Origin: Pseudomonadota bacterium
GTDB lineage: Bacteria > Pseudomonadota > Alphaproteobacteria > Rhizobiales > Hyphomicrobiaceae
Direction: 5' to 3'
Assembly: GCA_018242215.1 (NCBI GenBank)
Contig: JAFECG010000021.1
Span: forward strand, 62,001-126,000
DNA length: 64,000 nucleotides
Shown: positions 25,874 to 35,563 of the stretch, piece after piece
Layout: every line of letters begins with the position of its first letter
Position numbering within the stretch: the stretch's first letter is position 1
Position numbers and translations under genes: made by a program
The notes under the pieces: model-generated
Database searches by the model: none
Seen by the model: only the letters and a program-made list of their open reading frames with translations
What the model was told of the DNA's origin: nothing

Positions 25874-27697
25874 CTACTCGACGGCGCGACCCGGTGTTCC
25901 GGTCTTGTTTTCGCTCCGCCGGCGCAAAGCATCCTCGCGCTGAACCTGACGCGTTTTTCCTGCGTTCTTGGCCTCGCCCTTCGATTCGAGTCCGCGATCG
26001 AGTTTCGCCTTGATCTTGTCGACGTCCTCGGGCTCGGGGCCGAGCGAGAGCGCCTGGCTCCACTGGAAGCGCGCTTCGCGTTCGCGACCCACTTTCCAAT
26101 AAGCGTCGCCGAGGTGGTCATTCAAGGTCGGATCTTCAGGCTTGATCTCGACGGCCCGCTCAAGATAACGGACGGCCTCCTTGAAGTTCCCTTGCTTGTA
26201 GTGGGCCCAGCCGAGGCTGTCGACGATATAGCCGTCATCGGGTTTGAGCTGTACGGCCTTCTCGATCAGGCGAGTGCCCTCTTTGAGATTCTTTCCCTGA
26301 TCGACCCAGGAGTACCCGAGATAATTCAAGACAAGCGGCTGGTCGGGCGCGAGAGCCAGAGCGCGCTTCAAATCCGCTTCGGCGGCGGGCCAGTTCTTCA
26401 ACCGCTCATAGGATGTGCCGCGCGCATAGTAATAGCCCCAGTTGCGCGGGTCGGATTTGTTGATGATCGCCAGCGCCTTCGTGAAGTAGGTGACGGCTCC
26501 TGCATAGTCCTTACGAGCCCTCATGATATTTCCAAGAGCCTCGAAGGGGCGAACGTCCTTCGGATCCTGCTCGGTCAATTTGACCAGGACGGCCTTGGCT
26601 TCGTCGGCGCGATCCAACGAATTCAAATCAAAGGCCCTGCGAATATCGATAGCGCTCTGCAGCGGCGTTCCTTGTGGAATCTTATCGTAGGTCTTCAGCG
26701 CATCATCGTAGCGCTTGACGGCTTCCTGAGCGTTCGCGAGCGCTGCGAGCGCGAAGATGTGGTCCGGTTTGGCGTCGAGCGCGAGCTGGAGATAGATCGT
26801 TCCGAGGCTCACACCACCTTCGCCAGCGAGTGCCTCGCCCAAACCATAAAAGACTTCAGCCAGACCGTCGGTCGGATTGGAGATCAGGAATGGGGGTTTC
26901 TTCTTGTGATTGATGGTATCCAGCATCTCCTTCGCGAGGGGATGTGGATCACCCTTACTTTTCGCGAGCTGCTGGGTGATGACGCGGCGGGCGAGCTTGA
27001 AATCACCATAATGCGCGGCCGACTGCGCATAGGCGAGCGTCGTTCGAAGCGTGCGGCTGTCCTGCTTGAAGACCTTTTCGTAAGCCGCTCGTGCATCGGC
27101 CTTGCGGCCGGCGATATCGGCAATCAAAGCGCGATGATATTGCAGGTAGAACTGTGCCCAATCCGGCTGCTTCGGCAGATCGAGCGCCTTCAGAGCGCCA
27201 TCGGCATCGCCAGCTGCAAGGCGCGTCCAACCAATCGCAATGGCGCTCGTCAACTCGCCGATGGGATTTTCCGATGCCGCCGTGAAGCGCTCTTCGGCTT
27301 TCTTGTAGTCACCCCCCTTGAACGCCGTGACGCCCAAGAGGAACTGCGACATGCGATGGGATTGACCCGTCTTCGACAATTGCTCGGCCAGAGGGACGGC
27401 CTTCGGCCAGTCGCCCGACATCGTCTCCATCTGGAAGGCTTGCTCGAGAAGCACCTCGTTCGTCGGATCGCGCTCGAGAGCGCGGCCGTAAAATTCCGCT
27501 GCTTCCTGCGTGTCTTGGGCAGCCCGCGCAAAGCGTCCCGCGAGATAATTGCCAAGCACCGAATTGGAAACTTCGTCCTGGCCAGGATCCTGGTCCTGGT
27601 CTTGAGAGCTGGCCGGAGCTTCACTGAAAAACCCTGCGACCGTCATCGCGATCGCAAACAGGCTTACAGTCAGCACACGCCCGAAGGGTCCCCGCAT
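25874..27697 (-). CDS. Large exported tetratricopeptide-repeat protein
   Basis: The 607-residue protein starts at ATG 27697 (AGGGAAAA upstream) with a signal peptide (MRGPFGRVLTVSLFAIAMTV) and a short Asp/Gln-rich mature N-terminus (SSQDQDQDPGQDE). The rest is helical repeats of about 34 residues. Clear TPR units include AAEFYGRALERDPTNEVLLE, AVTYFTKALAIINKSDPRNW, AEADLKRALALAPDQPLVLN and AVRYLERAVEIKPEDPTLND. The later repeats are regular and the earlier ones are degenerate. The alphaproteobacterial family is annotated as an outer-membrane-associated or periplasmic scaffold. Partner unknown. The start of a longer frame at 27802 has no ribosome-binding site. Confidence 0.87.
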   Translation of the reverse strand: MRGPFGRVLTVSLFAIAMTVAGFFSEAPASSQDQDQDPGQDEVSNSVLGNYLAGRFARAAQDTQEAAEFYGRALERDPTNEVLLEQAFQMETMSGDWPKAVPLAEQLSKTGQSHRMSQFLLGVTAFKGGDYKKAEERFTAASENPIGELTSAIAIGWTRLAAGDADGALKALDLPKQPDWAQFYLQYHRALIADIAGRKADARAAYEKVFKQDSRTLRTTLAYAQSAAHYGDFKLARRVITQQLAKSKGDPHPLAKEMLDTINHKKKPPFLISNPTDGLAEVFYGLGEALAGEGGVSLGTIYLQLALDAKPDHIFALAALANAQEAVKRYDDALKTYDKIPQGTPLQSAIDIRRAFDLNSLDRADEAKAVLVKLTEQDPKDVRPFEALGNIMRARKDYAGAVTYFTKALAIINKSDPRNWGYYYARGTSYERLKNWPAAEADLKRALALAPDQPLVLNYLGYSWVDQGKNLKEGTRLIEKAVQLKPDDGYIVDSLGWAHYKQGNFKEAVRYLERAVEIKPEDPTLNDHLGDAYWKVGREREARFQWSQALSLGPEPEDVDKIKAKLDRGLESKGEAKNAGKTRQVQREDALRRRSENKTGTPGRAVE

Positions 27698-27940
27698 CGA
27701 CTTTTTCCCTTTACTGCCGGAAGCCAATTCGATTCCTGCAGGGTCGAGCCTAGCAAAGATATCGCTCCGTTGGCGACAAGCTTTACGTGAAAAATAAGAC
27801 ATGAGCCGAAATTGCCAACCGTTATCAACACTGTCGGCTCGTGCCGCAAAAACAATTCGCCGCAGCTAAGAGCGAACTCTAACCGTTATCGGAACACCCG
27901 CTTTCAACCGGCCTTCCGATGAACGAACTTCAGTACATCG

Positions 27941-29626
27941 TCACATTCCGGCGTAATTGGGTCCGCCGCCGCCCTCGGGGCACGTCCAGTGGATATTCTG
28001 GCTTGGATCCTTGATATCGCACGTCTTGCAGTGAACACAGTTCTGCGCGTTGATCTGGAATCGCTTCTTGCCGTCATCTTCGGTCACGACCTCATAGACG
28101 GCGGCGGGGCAATAGCGCTGTGCGGGCTCCGCGTATTCCGGCAGATTGACGGCAATCGGCACCGTCGGATCCAATAGTTTCAGGTGGACCGGCTGGTCTT
28201 CCTCATGATTGGTGCCCGAAAACGAGACGTTCGTCAGCCGATCGAAAGTCAGCTTTCCGTCTGGCTTCGGATAGGCGATTGGCTTGAAATTCTTGGCCTT
28301 GGCCGTCGCCCACGCGTCGTTTTTTTCATGCTTCAGCGTATAGCCAAGGCCGACACCTGAAATGATGGTGTTGAGCCAAAGATCGATTCCACCGAGCATG
28401 ACGCCGAGGACCGTCCCGAATCGAGACCAGAACGGCTTCATATTGCGCACACGCTTCAGATCGCGCGCGATGTCTCCGGTGCGGACCTCGGTTTCGTAGG
28501 CATCGAGCCTATCGTGAGACCGCCCCGCCGTGAGGGCGTCTGCGACGGCGTCCGCTGCAGCGATGCCGGAGAGGATGGCATTGTGACTGCCTTTGATGCG
28601 CGGAAGATTCACCATTCCGGCAGCACAGCCGAGAAGCGCGCCACCCGGGAACACGAGATCGGGCATCGACTGCCAGCCCCCTTCCGTGATCGCGCGAGCG
28701 CCGTAGCCGATGCGCTTGCCGCCTTCGAAAATTCCGCGGATGGCAGGATGCGTCTTGAAGCGCTGGAACTCGTCGTAAGGCGAGAGGTAAGGGTTCGCGT
28801 AATTCAAGTGGACGACGAAGCCGACCGCGACGAGATTGTCTCCATAGTGATAAAGGAATGAGCCGCCACCCGTCTTGTTATCGAGTGGCCAGCCGAACGA
28901 GTGCTGGACGTGTCCCGGCCGGTGCTTCTCGGGCGCGACCTGCCAAAGTTCTTTCAAGCCGATGCCGTATTTCTGCGGCTCGTGATCATTGGCGAGATCG
29001 AAATGGCGGATGAGCCCTTTGGCGAGTGATCCGCGCGCACCTTCCGCGATCAACGTGTACTTCCCACGCAATTCCATGCCGCGAACGAAGCTGTCCTTCG
29101 GCTGGCCGTCGCGGCCGATGCCCATATCGCCGGTCGCGATGCCGACGACCGCTCCTTGCTCGTCATAAAGAACTTCGGTTGCCGAAAAGCCCGGATAGAT
29201 CTCGACGCCGAGTTCCGTTGCCTGCTCGCCGAGCCATTTGCATAGTGAGCCGAGGCTTACGATGTAGTTGCCGTGGTTCTTCATCAGCGGCGGCATCGGC
29301 CAACTCGGCAGACGGATATCTCCGTCAGGGCCAAGGACAAGAAAAACATCTTCCGTGACCGGCGTCTCGACGGGCGCTCCGCGCTCTTTCCAATCCGGAA
29401 TGAGCCGGTTCAGGCCGATCGGGTCAATGACGGCGCCAGAGAGGATATGTGCACCGACCTCCGAACCCTTTTCGACGACCACGACGGAAATCTCGGAGCC
29501 GGTCTCGGCGGCCTTCTGTTTCAATCGTATGGCGGCGGCCAAGCCGGCTGGGCCGGCACCGACAATCACCACGTCGAAATCCATCGCTTCGCGGGCCGGC
29601 AAGTCGGCGTCGTCAGCGGCCATCAT
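27941..29626 (-). CDS. Electron transfer flavoprotein-ubiquinone oxidoreductase
   Basis: ETF-QO takes electrons from reduced ETF, fed by acyl-CoA, dimethylglycine/sarcosine or trimethylamine-type dehydrogenases, and gives them to ubiquinone. The 561-residue product has the FAD motif DVVIVGAGPAGLAAAIRLKQ, the ubiquinone region with QHSFGWPLDNKTGGGSFLYH, and the C-terminal 4Fe-4S cluster in RYCPAAVYE and NCVHCKTCDIKDPSQNIHW. The start is ATG 29626 (MMAADDADLP). It is peripheral on the inner membrane. In a methylotroph it could serve methylamine-type oxidation, but no etfAB genes are in the window. Confidence 0.95.
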   Translation of the reverse strand: MMAADDADLPAREAMDFDVVIVGAGPAGLAAAIRLKQKAAETGSEISVVVVEKGSEVGAHILSGAVIDPIGLNRLIPDWKERGAPVETPVTEDVFLVLGPDGDIRLPSWPMPPLMKNHGNYIVSLGSLCKWLGEQATELGVEIYPGFSATEVLYDEQGAVVGIATGDMGIGRDGQPKDSFVRGMELRGKYTLIAEGARGSLAKGLIRHFDLANDHEPQKYGIGLKELWQVAPEKHRPGHVQHSFGWPLDNKTGGGSFLYHYGDNLVAVGFVVHLNYANPYLSPYDEFQRFKTHPAIRGIFEGGKRIGYGARAITEGGWQSMPDLVFPGGALLGCAAGMVNLPRIKGSHNAILSGIAAADAVADALTAGRSHDRLDAYETEVRTGDIARDLKRVRNMKPFWSRFGTVLGVMLGGIDLWLNTIISGVGLGYTLKHEKNDAWATAKAKNFKPIAYPKPDGKLTFDRLTNVSFSGTNHEEDQPVHLKLLDPTVPIAVNLPEYAEPAQRYCPAAVYEVVTEDDGKKRFQINAQNCVHCKTCDIKDPSQNIHWTCPEGGGGPNYAGM

Positions 29627-29763
29627 TACCTCTTTTGGGTGTTGGGGAGTCCATCGGTCTCGATTAGGTTGCGGAAGGGGAGGCGTCAAGTTGACCAATA
29701 ACGCGTGGCGGCAGCGGTCAGATGCGTGCAATTGCGCCGTCGCGTCGTTATTATCGTTCTCCG

Positions 29764-30642
29764 ATGACGCGTTCCTACGATCAAGATGAAGCGCTGGCTG
29801 TGCTCGATTGGCTGCAGGCCATGGGCGTCGACGCTGCCGTTGGCGAAACGCCGCATGACTGGCTGGCGCGCGCGAATGATCCGCCGGGCTCTGGATTCGC
29901 CTTCCCGAGCCGCGATCTCGCCGCTCCTCCAGCGTCGAAGCCCGCTGTGCTTGGTGCACCTGCTGCGTCGCGTCCTCTGCCAACACGGCCCATCCGCGGG
30001 ACGGGTGGCGAAACAGCCCGGCCCCGCGCCACGACGCCGCTTGGCGCCAATGAAGCCGAAACAGGTGCCCGGCGCATCGCGCGCGCAGCCAATACGCTCA
30101 TCGAGCTTGAAACGGCACTTGTTGATTTCGACGGCTGCGGCCTCAAATCGACAGCGACGAAACTCTGCTTCTATCGCGGCGCGACGCAGGCTGACGTCAT
30201 GTTCATCGGCGAAGCTCCGGGCCGCGACGAAGATCTCGCGGGGAAACCTTTCGTCGGCCGCGCCGGGCAGTTGCTCGACAAGATGCTTGCGGCGATCGGA
30301 CTCTCGGAGGCCAATGTCCATATCACCAACATCGTCTATTGGCGGCCGCCCGGAAACCGCACGCCGACGCCTCAGGAGGCACTATCCTGCCGACCGTTTC
30401 TCGAGCGGCAGATCGAACTCGTCGCGCCGAAGATGCTTGTAGCGGTCGGTGGCTCGGCAGCGAAGGAAGTGCTAGGCGCCACCGAAGGTATCATGCGCCT
30501 CAGAGGCAAGTGGCGCGACGTGACCGTCGGAGACCGCAAGATTCCGGCAATCGCGACATTGCATCCGGCTTATCTGCTCCGGACGCCAGCCGCCAAGCAA
30601 CTCGCCTGGATGGATCTGTTGCAGATAAAGTCGAAGCTCTAA
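29764..30642 (+). CDS. Family 4-type uracil-DNA glycosylase
   Basis: The enzyme removes uracil from DNA. It is 292 residues with an N-terminal Pro/Ala-rich stretch (about 1-100), then the catalytic domain: motif A GEAPGRDEDLAGKPFVGRAG, the TNIVYWRPPGNRTPTP loop and motif B ATLHPAYLLR. Family 4 enzymes usually hold a 4Fe-4S cluster on four cysteines; here the first Cys of the CxxC pair and the Cys of the KCRPP loop are replaced (the latter by Trp, in NIVYWRPP), so the cluster is probably absent or altered. The start is ATG 29764. The gene is followed 19 bases later by moaB, so they may share a transcript. Confidence 0.85.
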   Translation: MTRSYDQDEALAVLDWLQAMGVDAAVGETPHDWLARANDPPGSGFAFPSRDLAAPPASKPAVLGAPAASRPLPTRPIRGTGGETARPRATTPLGANEAETGARRIARAANTLIELETALVDFDGCGLKSTATKLCFYRGATQADVMFIGEAPGRDEDLAGKPFVGRAGQLLDKMLAAIGLSEANVHITNIVYWRPPGNRTPTPQEALSCRPFLERQIELVAPKMLVAVGGSAAKEVLGATEGIMRLRGKWRDVTVGDRKIPAIATLHPAYLLRTPAAKQLAWMDLLQIKSKL

Positions 30643-30661
30643 TCACACAACGAGGTTCGCC

Positions 30662-31204
30662 ATGGCCGGCATCGATGCCGAACGCCCCTTTGTTCCGGTC
30701 AGCATCGCCATTCTGACGATGTCGGATTCCCGCACGCTCGCGGAGGATACCTCAGGCAGCTATCTCGAACGGGTCATCGGCGAAGCAGGGCATGCGCTGG
30801 CGGACCGCAAAATCGTCAAGGACGATACGATCGCGATCCGAAACATCGTCGAGGGCTGGATTGCCGATCCTGCGATCGATTGCGTCATCACAACGGGCGG
30901 CACGGGATTTACGGGACGCGACGTCACGCCCGAAGCGGTGAAGCCGCTGTTCGAAAAAGAGATCGACGGCTTTGCGATCCTCTTTCACATGCTGTCGTAC
31001 CAGAAGGTCGGCACATCGACGATTCAGTCCCGCGCGTGCGGCGGCGTTGCGCGTGGAACCTACATCTTCTGTCTTCCAGGCTCGACGGGTGCCTGCAAAG
31101 ATGCCTGGGAGGGAATCCTGCAATTCCAGCTCGATGCGCGTCACCGGCCCTGCAACTTCGTCGAGATCATGCCGCGGCTCGAAGAACATCGCAAAACGGC
31201 GTGA
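30662..31204 (+). CDS. moaB: Molybdenum cofactor biosynthesis protein B
   Basis: MoaB belongs to the MoaB/Mog fold that adenylates molybdopterin in the last steps of Moco synthesis. The 180-residue product has the family opening VSIAILTMSDSRTLAEDTSG, the nucleotide-binding TTGGTGFTGRDVTPEA, and the C-terminal IFCLPGSTGACKDAWEGI. Length is typical. The other moa genes are not nearby. It may be translated with the UDG gene before it (19-base gap) and converges with the GT2 gene. Confidence 0.94.
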   Translation: MAGIDAERPFVPVSIAILTMSDSRTLAEDTSGSYLERVIGEAGHALADRKIVKDDTIAIRNIVEGWIADPAIDCVITTGGTGFTGRDVTPEAVKPLFEKEIDGFAILFHMLSYQKVGTSTIQSRACGGVARGTYIFCLPGSTGACKDAWEGILQFQLDARHRPCNFVEIMPRLEEHRKTA

Positions 31205-31223
31205 TGGCGAATACGCACCCCGC

Positions 31224-31931
31224 TCAGGGCGCCGTCTCCACGTTGCCGAAGAGGCGCGCAATCATGCCGACCGGCAGCCCCGCTCCGTAGAGCATGTGGC
31301 ACATTTGATTGCGGAACGAGCGGGAAAGATAACCGTCTCGCTTGTATTGCTCGGCCGACGTCACGGCGTTCGCGTCGAGCATCGCGAGCCTGCGGCGGCC
31401 GAGGCGGCGCGCCAAGTCGAGATCTTCCATGATCGGCATATTCCTGTAGCCGCCGACCGCATCGAAGAGCTGCCTCGGGATCAGCAAGCCCTGATCGCCA
31501 TAGGGGATGCGCAGAATCTTGCAGCGCAAATGAACCAAACGCTCGAGAAGTCTCGGTGCGATTCCTTTATCGTCGAGCCTGAAGGTAAACGCACCCGCCG
31601 CCATCGACTGCTCGCCACGGTCCACGCGATGCATGAACGCCGTTGCGCTGCGCTCCCAGCCATCTTCGAGGACCGTATCGGCGTTGAGGAACAGGAGCCA
31701 TGGGAAGCGCGCCATCGCGGCGCCTTGCGCCAGTTGCCCACCGCGTCCCGGCGCGCTCTCGACCACGTCGGCTCCCGCCAGATCCGCAACTTCGGCAGTA
31801 GCGTCTGTCGATCCCCCATCGACGACGATGACCTGTTTCACGATACCATCGACCGCCGCCGGAACCAGCGCGGACAGGGTGGCCGGCAACGTCTCCTGGG
31901 CATTCCGTGCAGGAATGATAACTGAGATCAT
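31224..31931 (-). CDS. GT2-family glycosyltransferase (TIGR04283-like)
   Basis: The 235-residue protein is a single GT-A domain with the opening MISVIIPARNAQETLPATL, the acidic VVDGGSTDAT motif, and FLNADT (residues around 95), which resembles the DxD metal motif with one Asp. The MAAGAFTFRLDD and YGDQGLLIPRQLF blocks are those of the TIGR04283 subfamily, linked in some bacteria to arsenosugar or glycolipid synthesis. No arsenic genes are close, so the role is unknown. The gene converges with moaB and has no membrane segment. Confidence 0.83.
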   Translation of the reverse strand: MISVIIPARNAQETLPATLSALVPAAVDGIVKQVIVVDGGSTDATAEVADLAGADVVESAPGRGGQLAQGAAMARFPWLLFLNADTVLEDGWERSATAFMHRVDRGEQSMAAGAFTFRLDDKGIAPRLLERLVHLRCKILRIPYGDQGLLIPRQLFDAVGGYRNMPIMEDLDLARRLGRRRLAMLDANAVTSAEQYKRDGYLSRSFRNQMCHMLYGAGLPVGMIARLFGNVETAP

Positions 31932-32085
31932 AAGTGTTTTCCTGACATGTCAATCGGCGGGCGGCAAGGCTCGTTCCGTCGCGGGCCTTAACCACGCCGG
32001 CCTCATCTTTCCGTCTCTGATTTGTTCTTTATTTGTTCCAAATTGCATGGTATTCGGAGATGCGATCCAGCGATGTTCGAGAAAA

Positions 32086-33198
32086 ATGGCGCCAGCGCGA
32101 GACGAGATCGAGAGACAGAAGTCACAGCACGTCGTCGATACCGAGCGTCGGCGCGGACGGGGCGCCCGCTCGAATAAAACGGGGCGTTTCGAATCTGAGG
32201 CGCACGAGGCTTTCGATGACGGATGGGAAAGCCTCGGAGACCTCGATGCCTTCAAAACGGAGGTTATAGAAGAAGCCGCAAAATCAATTATTGCGAGGAA
32301 TGACAGTCCGGACGTTTCGTTCGAAGCTTCGATCAATCCTTATCGGGGCTGCGAGCACGGCTGCATCTACTGCTATGCGCGGCCGAGCCATTGCTATCTT
32401 GGACATTCGGCGGGTCTCGACTTCGAGACGAAACTCTATGCGAAGCCGAACGCGGCGGCGCTTCTCGAGCGCGAATTCAAGAAACCGGGTTACAAGCCTG
32501 AGACGATCGCGCTCGGTGGCAACACGGATCCCTATCAGCCGATCGAGCGCGAACGGCTCATCACGCGCTCGATCCTGGAAGTCATGGCGCGGGCCAATCA
32601 TCCCGTGGGCATCATCACGAAGTCGGCGCTGGTCGCGCGCGATATCGATATTCTCGGGCCGATGGCGGAGAAAAACCTGGCGCGCGTCGCGGTATCGATC
32701 ACGACACTCGACCGTAACGTGGCACGCCGGATGGAACCGCGCGCAGCGACGCCGCCCAAGCGCCTCGAAGCCGTGAGGAAGCTTTCGGATGCCGGAATTC
32801 CCGTGACCGTGATGGTGGCGCCGATCATTCCCGGCCTGACAGATCATGAAATCGAACCTATTCTTGAGGCCGCGCGGGAGGCCGGAGCGCGTGATGCGGG
32901 ATATGTGCTTCTGCGGCTGCCGCTGGAAATCAAAGATCTCTTTCGCGAATGGCTTGCGGAAGAATTTCCGAACCGCGCCGACAGGGTCATTTCACTCCTG
33001 CGCTCAATGCACGGCGGGCGCGACTACACACCGGACTTCGGCATCCGGCAGCGCGGACGGGGGCCTTACGCGACGCAGATCGCCCTGCGCTTCCGAATGG
33101 CGAAAAAGCGACTTGGCCTCGGGGAGGATCGAGTTGCCTTGCGAACCGATCTCTTCCTGCGTCCAGGTAACGGTGGACAACAGCTTTCGCTTCTTTGA
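32086..33198 (+). CDS. PA0069-family radical SAM protein
   Basis: The 370-residue protein carries the radical-SAM cluster motif CxxxCxxC at C89, C93 and C96 (GCEHGCIYCYARP), preceded by SINPYRGCEHG, the hallmark of the PA0069/SplB-like group, and TDPYQPIERERLITRSILEV. The N-terminal 80 residues are charged (RRRGRGARSNKTGRFESE). Relatives lie near DNA repair genes, but the substrate is not known. The start is taken at ATG 32086; an in-frame ATG at 32047 would add 13 residues. It is followed 32 bases later by rnhB. Confidence 0.85.
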   Translation: MAPARDEIERQKSQHVVDTERRRGRGARSNKTGRFESEAHEAFDDGWESLGDLDAFKTEVIEEAAKSIIARNDSPDVSFEASINPYRGCEHGCIYCYARPSHCYLGHSAGLDFETKLYAKPNAAALLEREFKKPGYKPETIALGGNTDPYQPIERERLITRSILEVMARANHPVGIITKSALVARDIDILGPMAEKNLARVAVSITTLDRNVARRMEPRAATPPKRLEAVRKLSDAGIPVTVMVAPIIPGLTDHEIEPILEAAREAGARDAGYVLLRLPLEIKDLFREWLAEEFPNRADRVISLLRSMHGGRDYTPDFGIRQRGRGPYATQIALRFRMAKKRLGLGEDRVALRTDLFLRPGNGGQQLSLL

Positions 33199-33230
33199 CA
33201 CCCGGATGAGCGCGATGACCACACTGGCGA

Positions 33231-33872
33231 ATGAAAATCGCCGATTCGCGCATCAAGCCCACGTTCGAACTGGAGGCGGCCGAGCACGTGCTTGGTGCGA
33301 GGCCAATTGCGGGCGTCGATGAAGCAGGTCGCGGACCATGGGCCGGTCCCGTCGTCGCGGCGGCGGTCATTCTCAATCCGGATAAAATTCCGGCGAACAT
33401 CGACGACAGCAAGATGCTCGACGAAGATTCGCGTGCCTTTCTCTACCGCCGTATCATGAAAGTTGCGATCGTCGCCGTCGGCGTCGCGGACGTTGATCGC
33501 ATTGACCGCGACAACATCCTCGGCGCGACCCTCTGGGCGATGGCGGAGGCGATCAGCCAACTTGCCGAGAAGCCCAAGCTTGTGCTCGTCGACGGTAACA
33601 AAGCCCCGCGCGTTGCGATGCAGACGCGCACGATCGTCAAAGGCGACACGAAGTGTCTATCGATTGCCGCGGCATCGATTATTGCGAAAGTCACGCGCGA
33701 TCGCATCATGATGCAAGTGGCGCGCGACTATCCGGGTTACGGCTTTGAACGTCACAAGGGCTACGGCACGCCGGAACATCAGAGCGCGATCGATAAGCTC
33801 GGCGTATGCCCGCTACATCGCCGCTCATTCAAGCCGGTGCAGCTCGCACTTGGACTCGGGGCTTTGGTTTAA
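33231..33872 (+). CDS. rnhB: Ribonuclease HII
   Basis: RNase HII cuts RNA/DNA hybrids and single ribonucleotides in DNA. The 213-residue protein starts near IAGVDEAGRGPWAGPVVAAA, with the metal-binding D30 and E31 in the DEAGRG motif, plus DDSKML and LVDGNKAP, and the C-terminal YGTPEHQSAI segment. Length is normal. RNase HI (rnhA) is encoded at 50.8 kb, so both RNase H types are present in this window. The GC hairpin that follows lacks a T-run. Confidence 0.97.
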   Translation: MKIADSRIKPTFELEAAEHVLGARPIAGVDEAGRGPWAGPVVAAAVILNPDKIPANIDDSKMLDEDSRAFLYRRIMKVAIVAVGVADVDRIDRDNILGATLWAMAEAISQLAEKPKLVLVDGNKAPRVAMQTRTIVKGDTKCLSIAAASIIAKVTRDRIMMQVARDYPGYGFERHKGYGTPEHQSAIDKLGVCPLHRRSFKPVQLALGLGALV

Positions 33873-33898
33873 TCGCCAATTTTCTCAACCTAGGTCAG

Positions 33899-33917
33899 CC
33901 TCGGCTTTATGCCGAGG
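33899..33917. repeat. Hairpin after rnhB
   Basis: CCTCGGC (33899-33905) and GCCGAGG (33911-33917) form a perfect stem around TTTAT, 27 bases after the rnhB stop. No T-run follows, so it is a weak terminator candidate or a processing site. Confidence 0.45.
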
Positions 33918-33993
33918 ATCCCTTGTGCAGCTTTGCGGATGGGAAATGGGTCCTTGGGACAAGCCTTAGGACGACACCATCGGGTTGCACATC

Positions 33994-34046
33994 GAATCAA
34001 AAATATAAATCGCTTGCGCGCGTCTTGAGCGTATCCAAGCGGATTC
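33994..34046 (+). promoter_or_regulatory. Two GANTC methylation sites in the ccrM leader
   Basis: GAATC at 33994-33998 and GATTC at 34042-34046 lie 85-140 bases before the ccrM start. GANTC is the target of the enzyme this gene encodes, and in Caulobacter the ccrM promoter region also has GANTC sites that make its expression sensitive to methylation. A CtrA-like half-match (TTAA, seven bases, TTTT) sits at 33869-33883, overlapping the rnhB stop. The role here is inference. Confidence 0.4.
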
Positions 34047-34088
34047 CCGATGGTGTAGAAAGCTCGACAGGCCGCCGCGTACCTTTGA

Positions 34089-35246
<1,158 letters not shown>

Positions 35247-35253
35247 GATCATT

Positions 35254-35295
35254 TGCGAGGTGATAGCTGCCGATAGCGCCGGCCATCGCCTCGCA
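35254..35295 (+). repeat. Hairpin following ccrM
   Basis: TGCGAGGTGAT (35254-35264) and ATCGCCTCGCA (35285-35295) pair with one G-T wobble around a 20-base loop, eight bases after the ccrM stop. No T-run follows. It may be an mRNA-stabilising or weak terminating hairpin. Confidence 0.5.
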
Positions 35296-35343
35296 GACAC
35301 ACGCAAACGCGTGCTATTTAAGATATTCATAACCATGCTCGGC

Positions 35344-35405
35344 AAAATGGCCTGCCCGTTGGCTCGGCAGAAAAGTCCCGCAAAGCGGCGGCAACCGGCC
35401 ATTTT
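35344..35405 (+). ncRNA. Candidate structured RNA in the GGDEF/EAL leader
   Basis: AAAATGGCC (35344-35352) and GGCCATTTT (35397-35405) make a perfect nine-base closing stem. Inside are two further helices by eye: TGCC/GGCA and CCGC-AAA-GCGG. Together they give a three-way junction of about 60 bases, followed by one more T. It contains GCAAAGC, a string also found in c-di-GMP-I riboswitches, but not the GAAA tetraloop and receptor that define them. It may be a plain terminator for ccrM with a large branched loop, or a cis-regulatory RNA. Confidence 0.35.
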
Positions 35406-35563
35406 TGACTGTTCGCTGGTCAGCTTGATGTAAGCCACGGCAACGGACAGCACGGTCTGATCAGATAACGAGCAGCGCAGTATTTTTGCGAATTGAACGC
35501 GGTGAAGCTCTATTAAGAACGCGCCTCAATACTCCCGCCGAATTTATTCCGTGGGGGACACCA

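Larger units (their letters stand above)
35247..35563. other. Leader region between ccrM and the GGDEF/EAL gene
   Basis: These 317 bases contain no plausible gene. They hold a hairpin just after ccrM (35254-35295) and a compact structured element (35344-35405), and end with the GGGGGA ribosome-binding site of the next gene at 35553-35558. A promoter for the GGDEF/EAL gene could be anywhere in the middle. Confidence 0.5.

Noticed and set aside
25769..27790. A 673-codon open frame on the plus strand, opposite the TPR gene
   Set aside because: Antisense shadow of a GC-rich gene; the minus strand shows signal peptide and TPR units.
35344..35405. Identification of the leader RNA as a c-di-GMP-I (GEMM) riboswitch
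   Set aside because: It has GCAAAGC but not the GAAA tetraloop with receptor or the second conserved strand, so the assignment is not supported.
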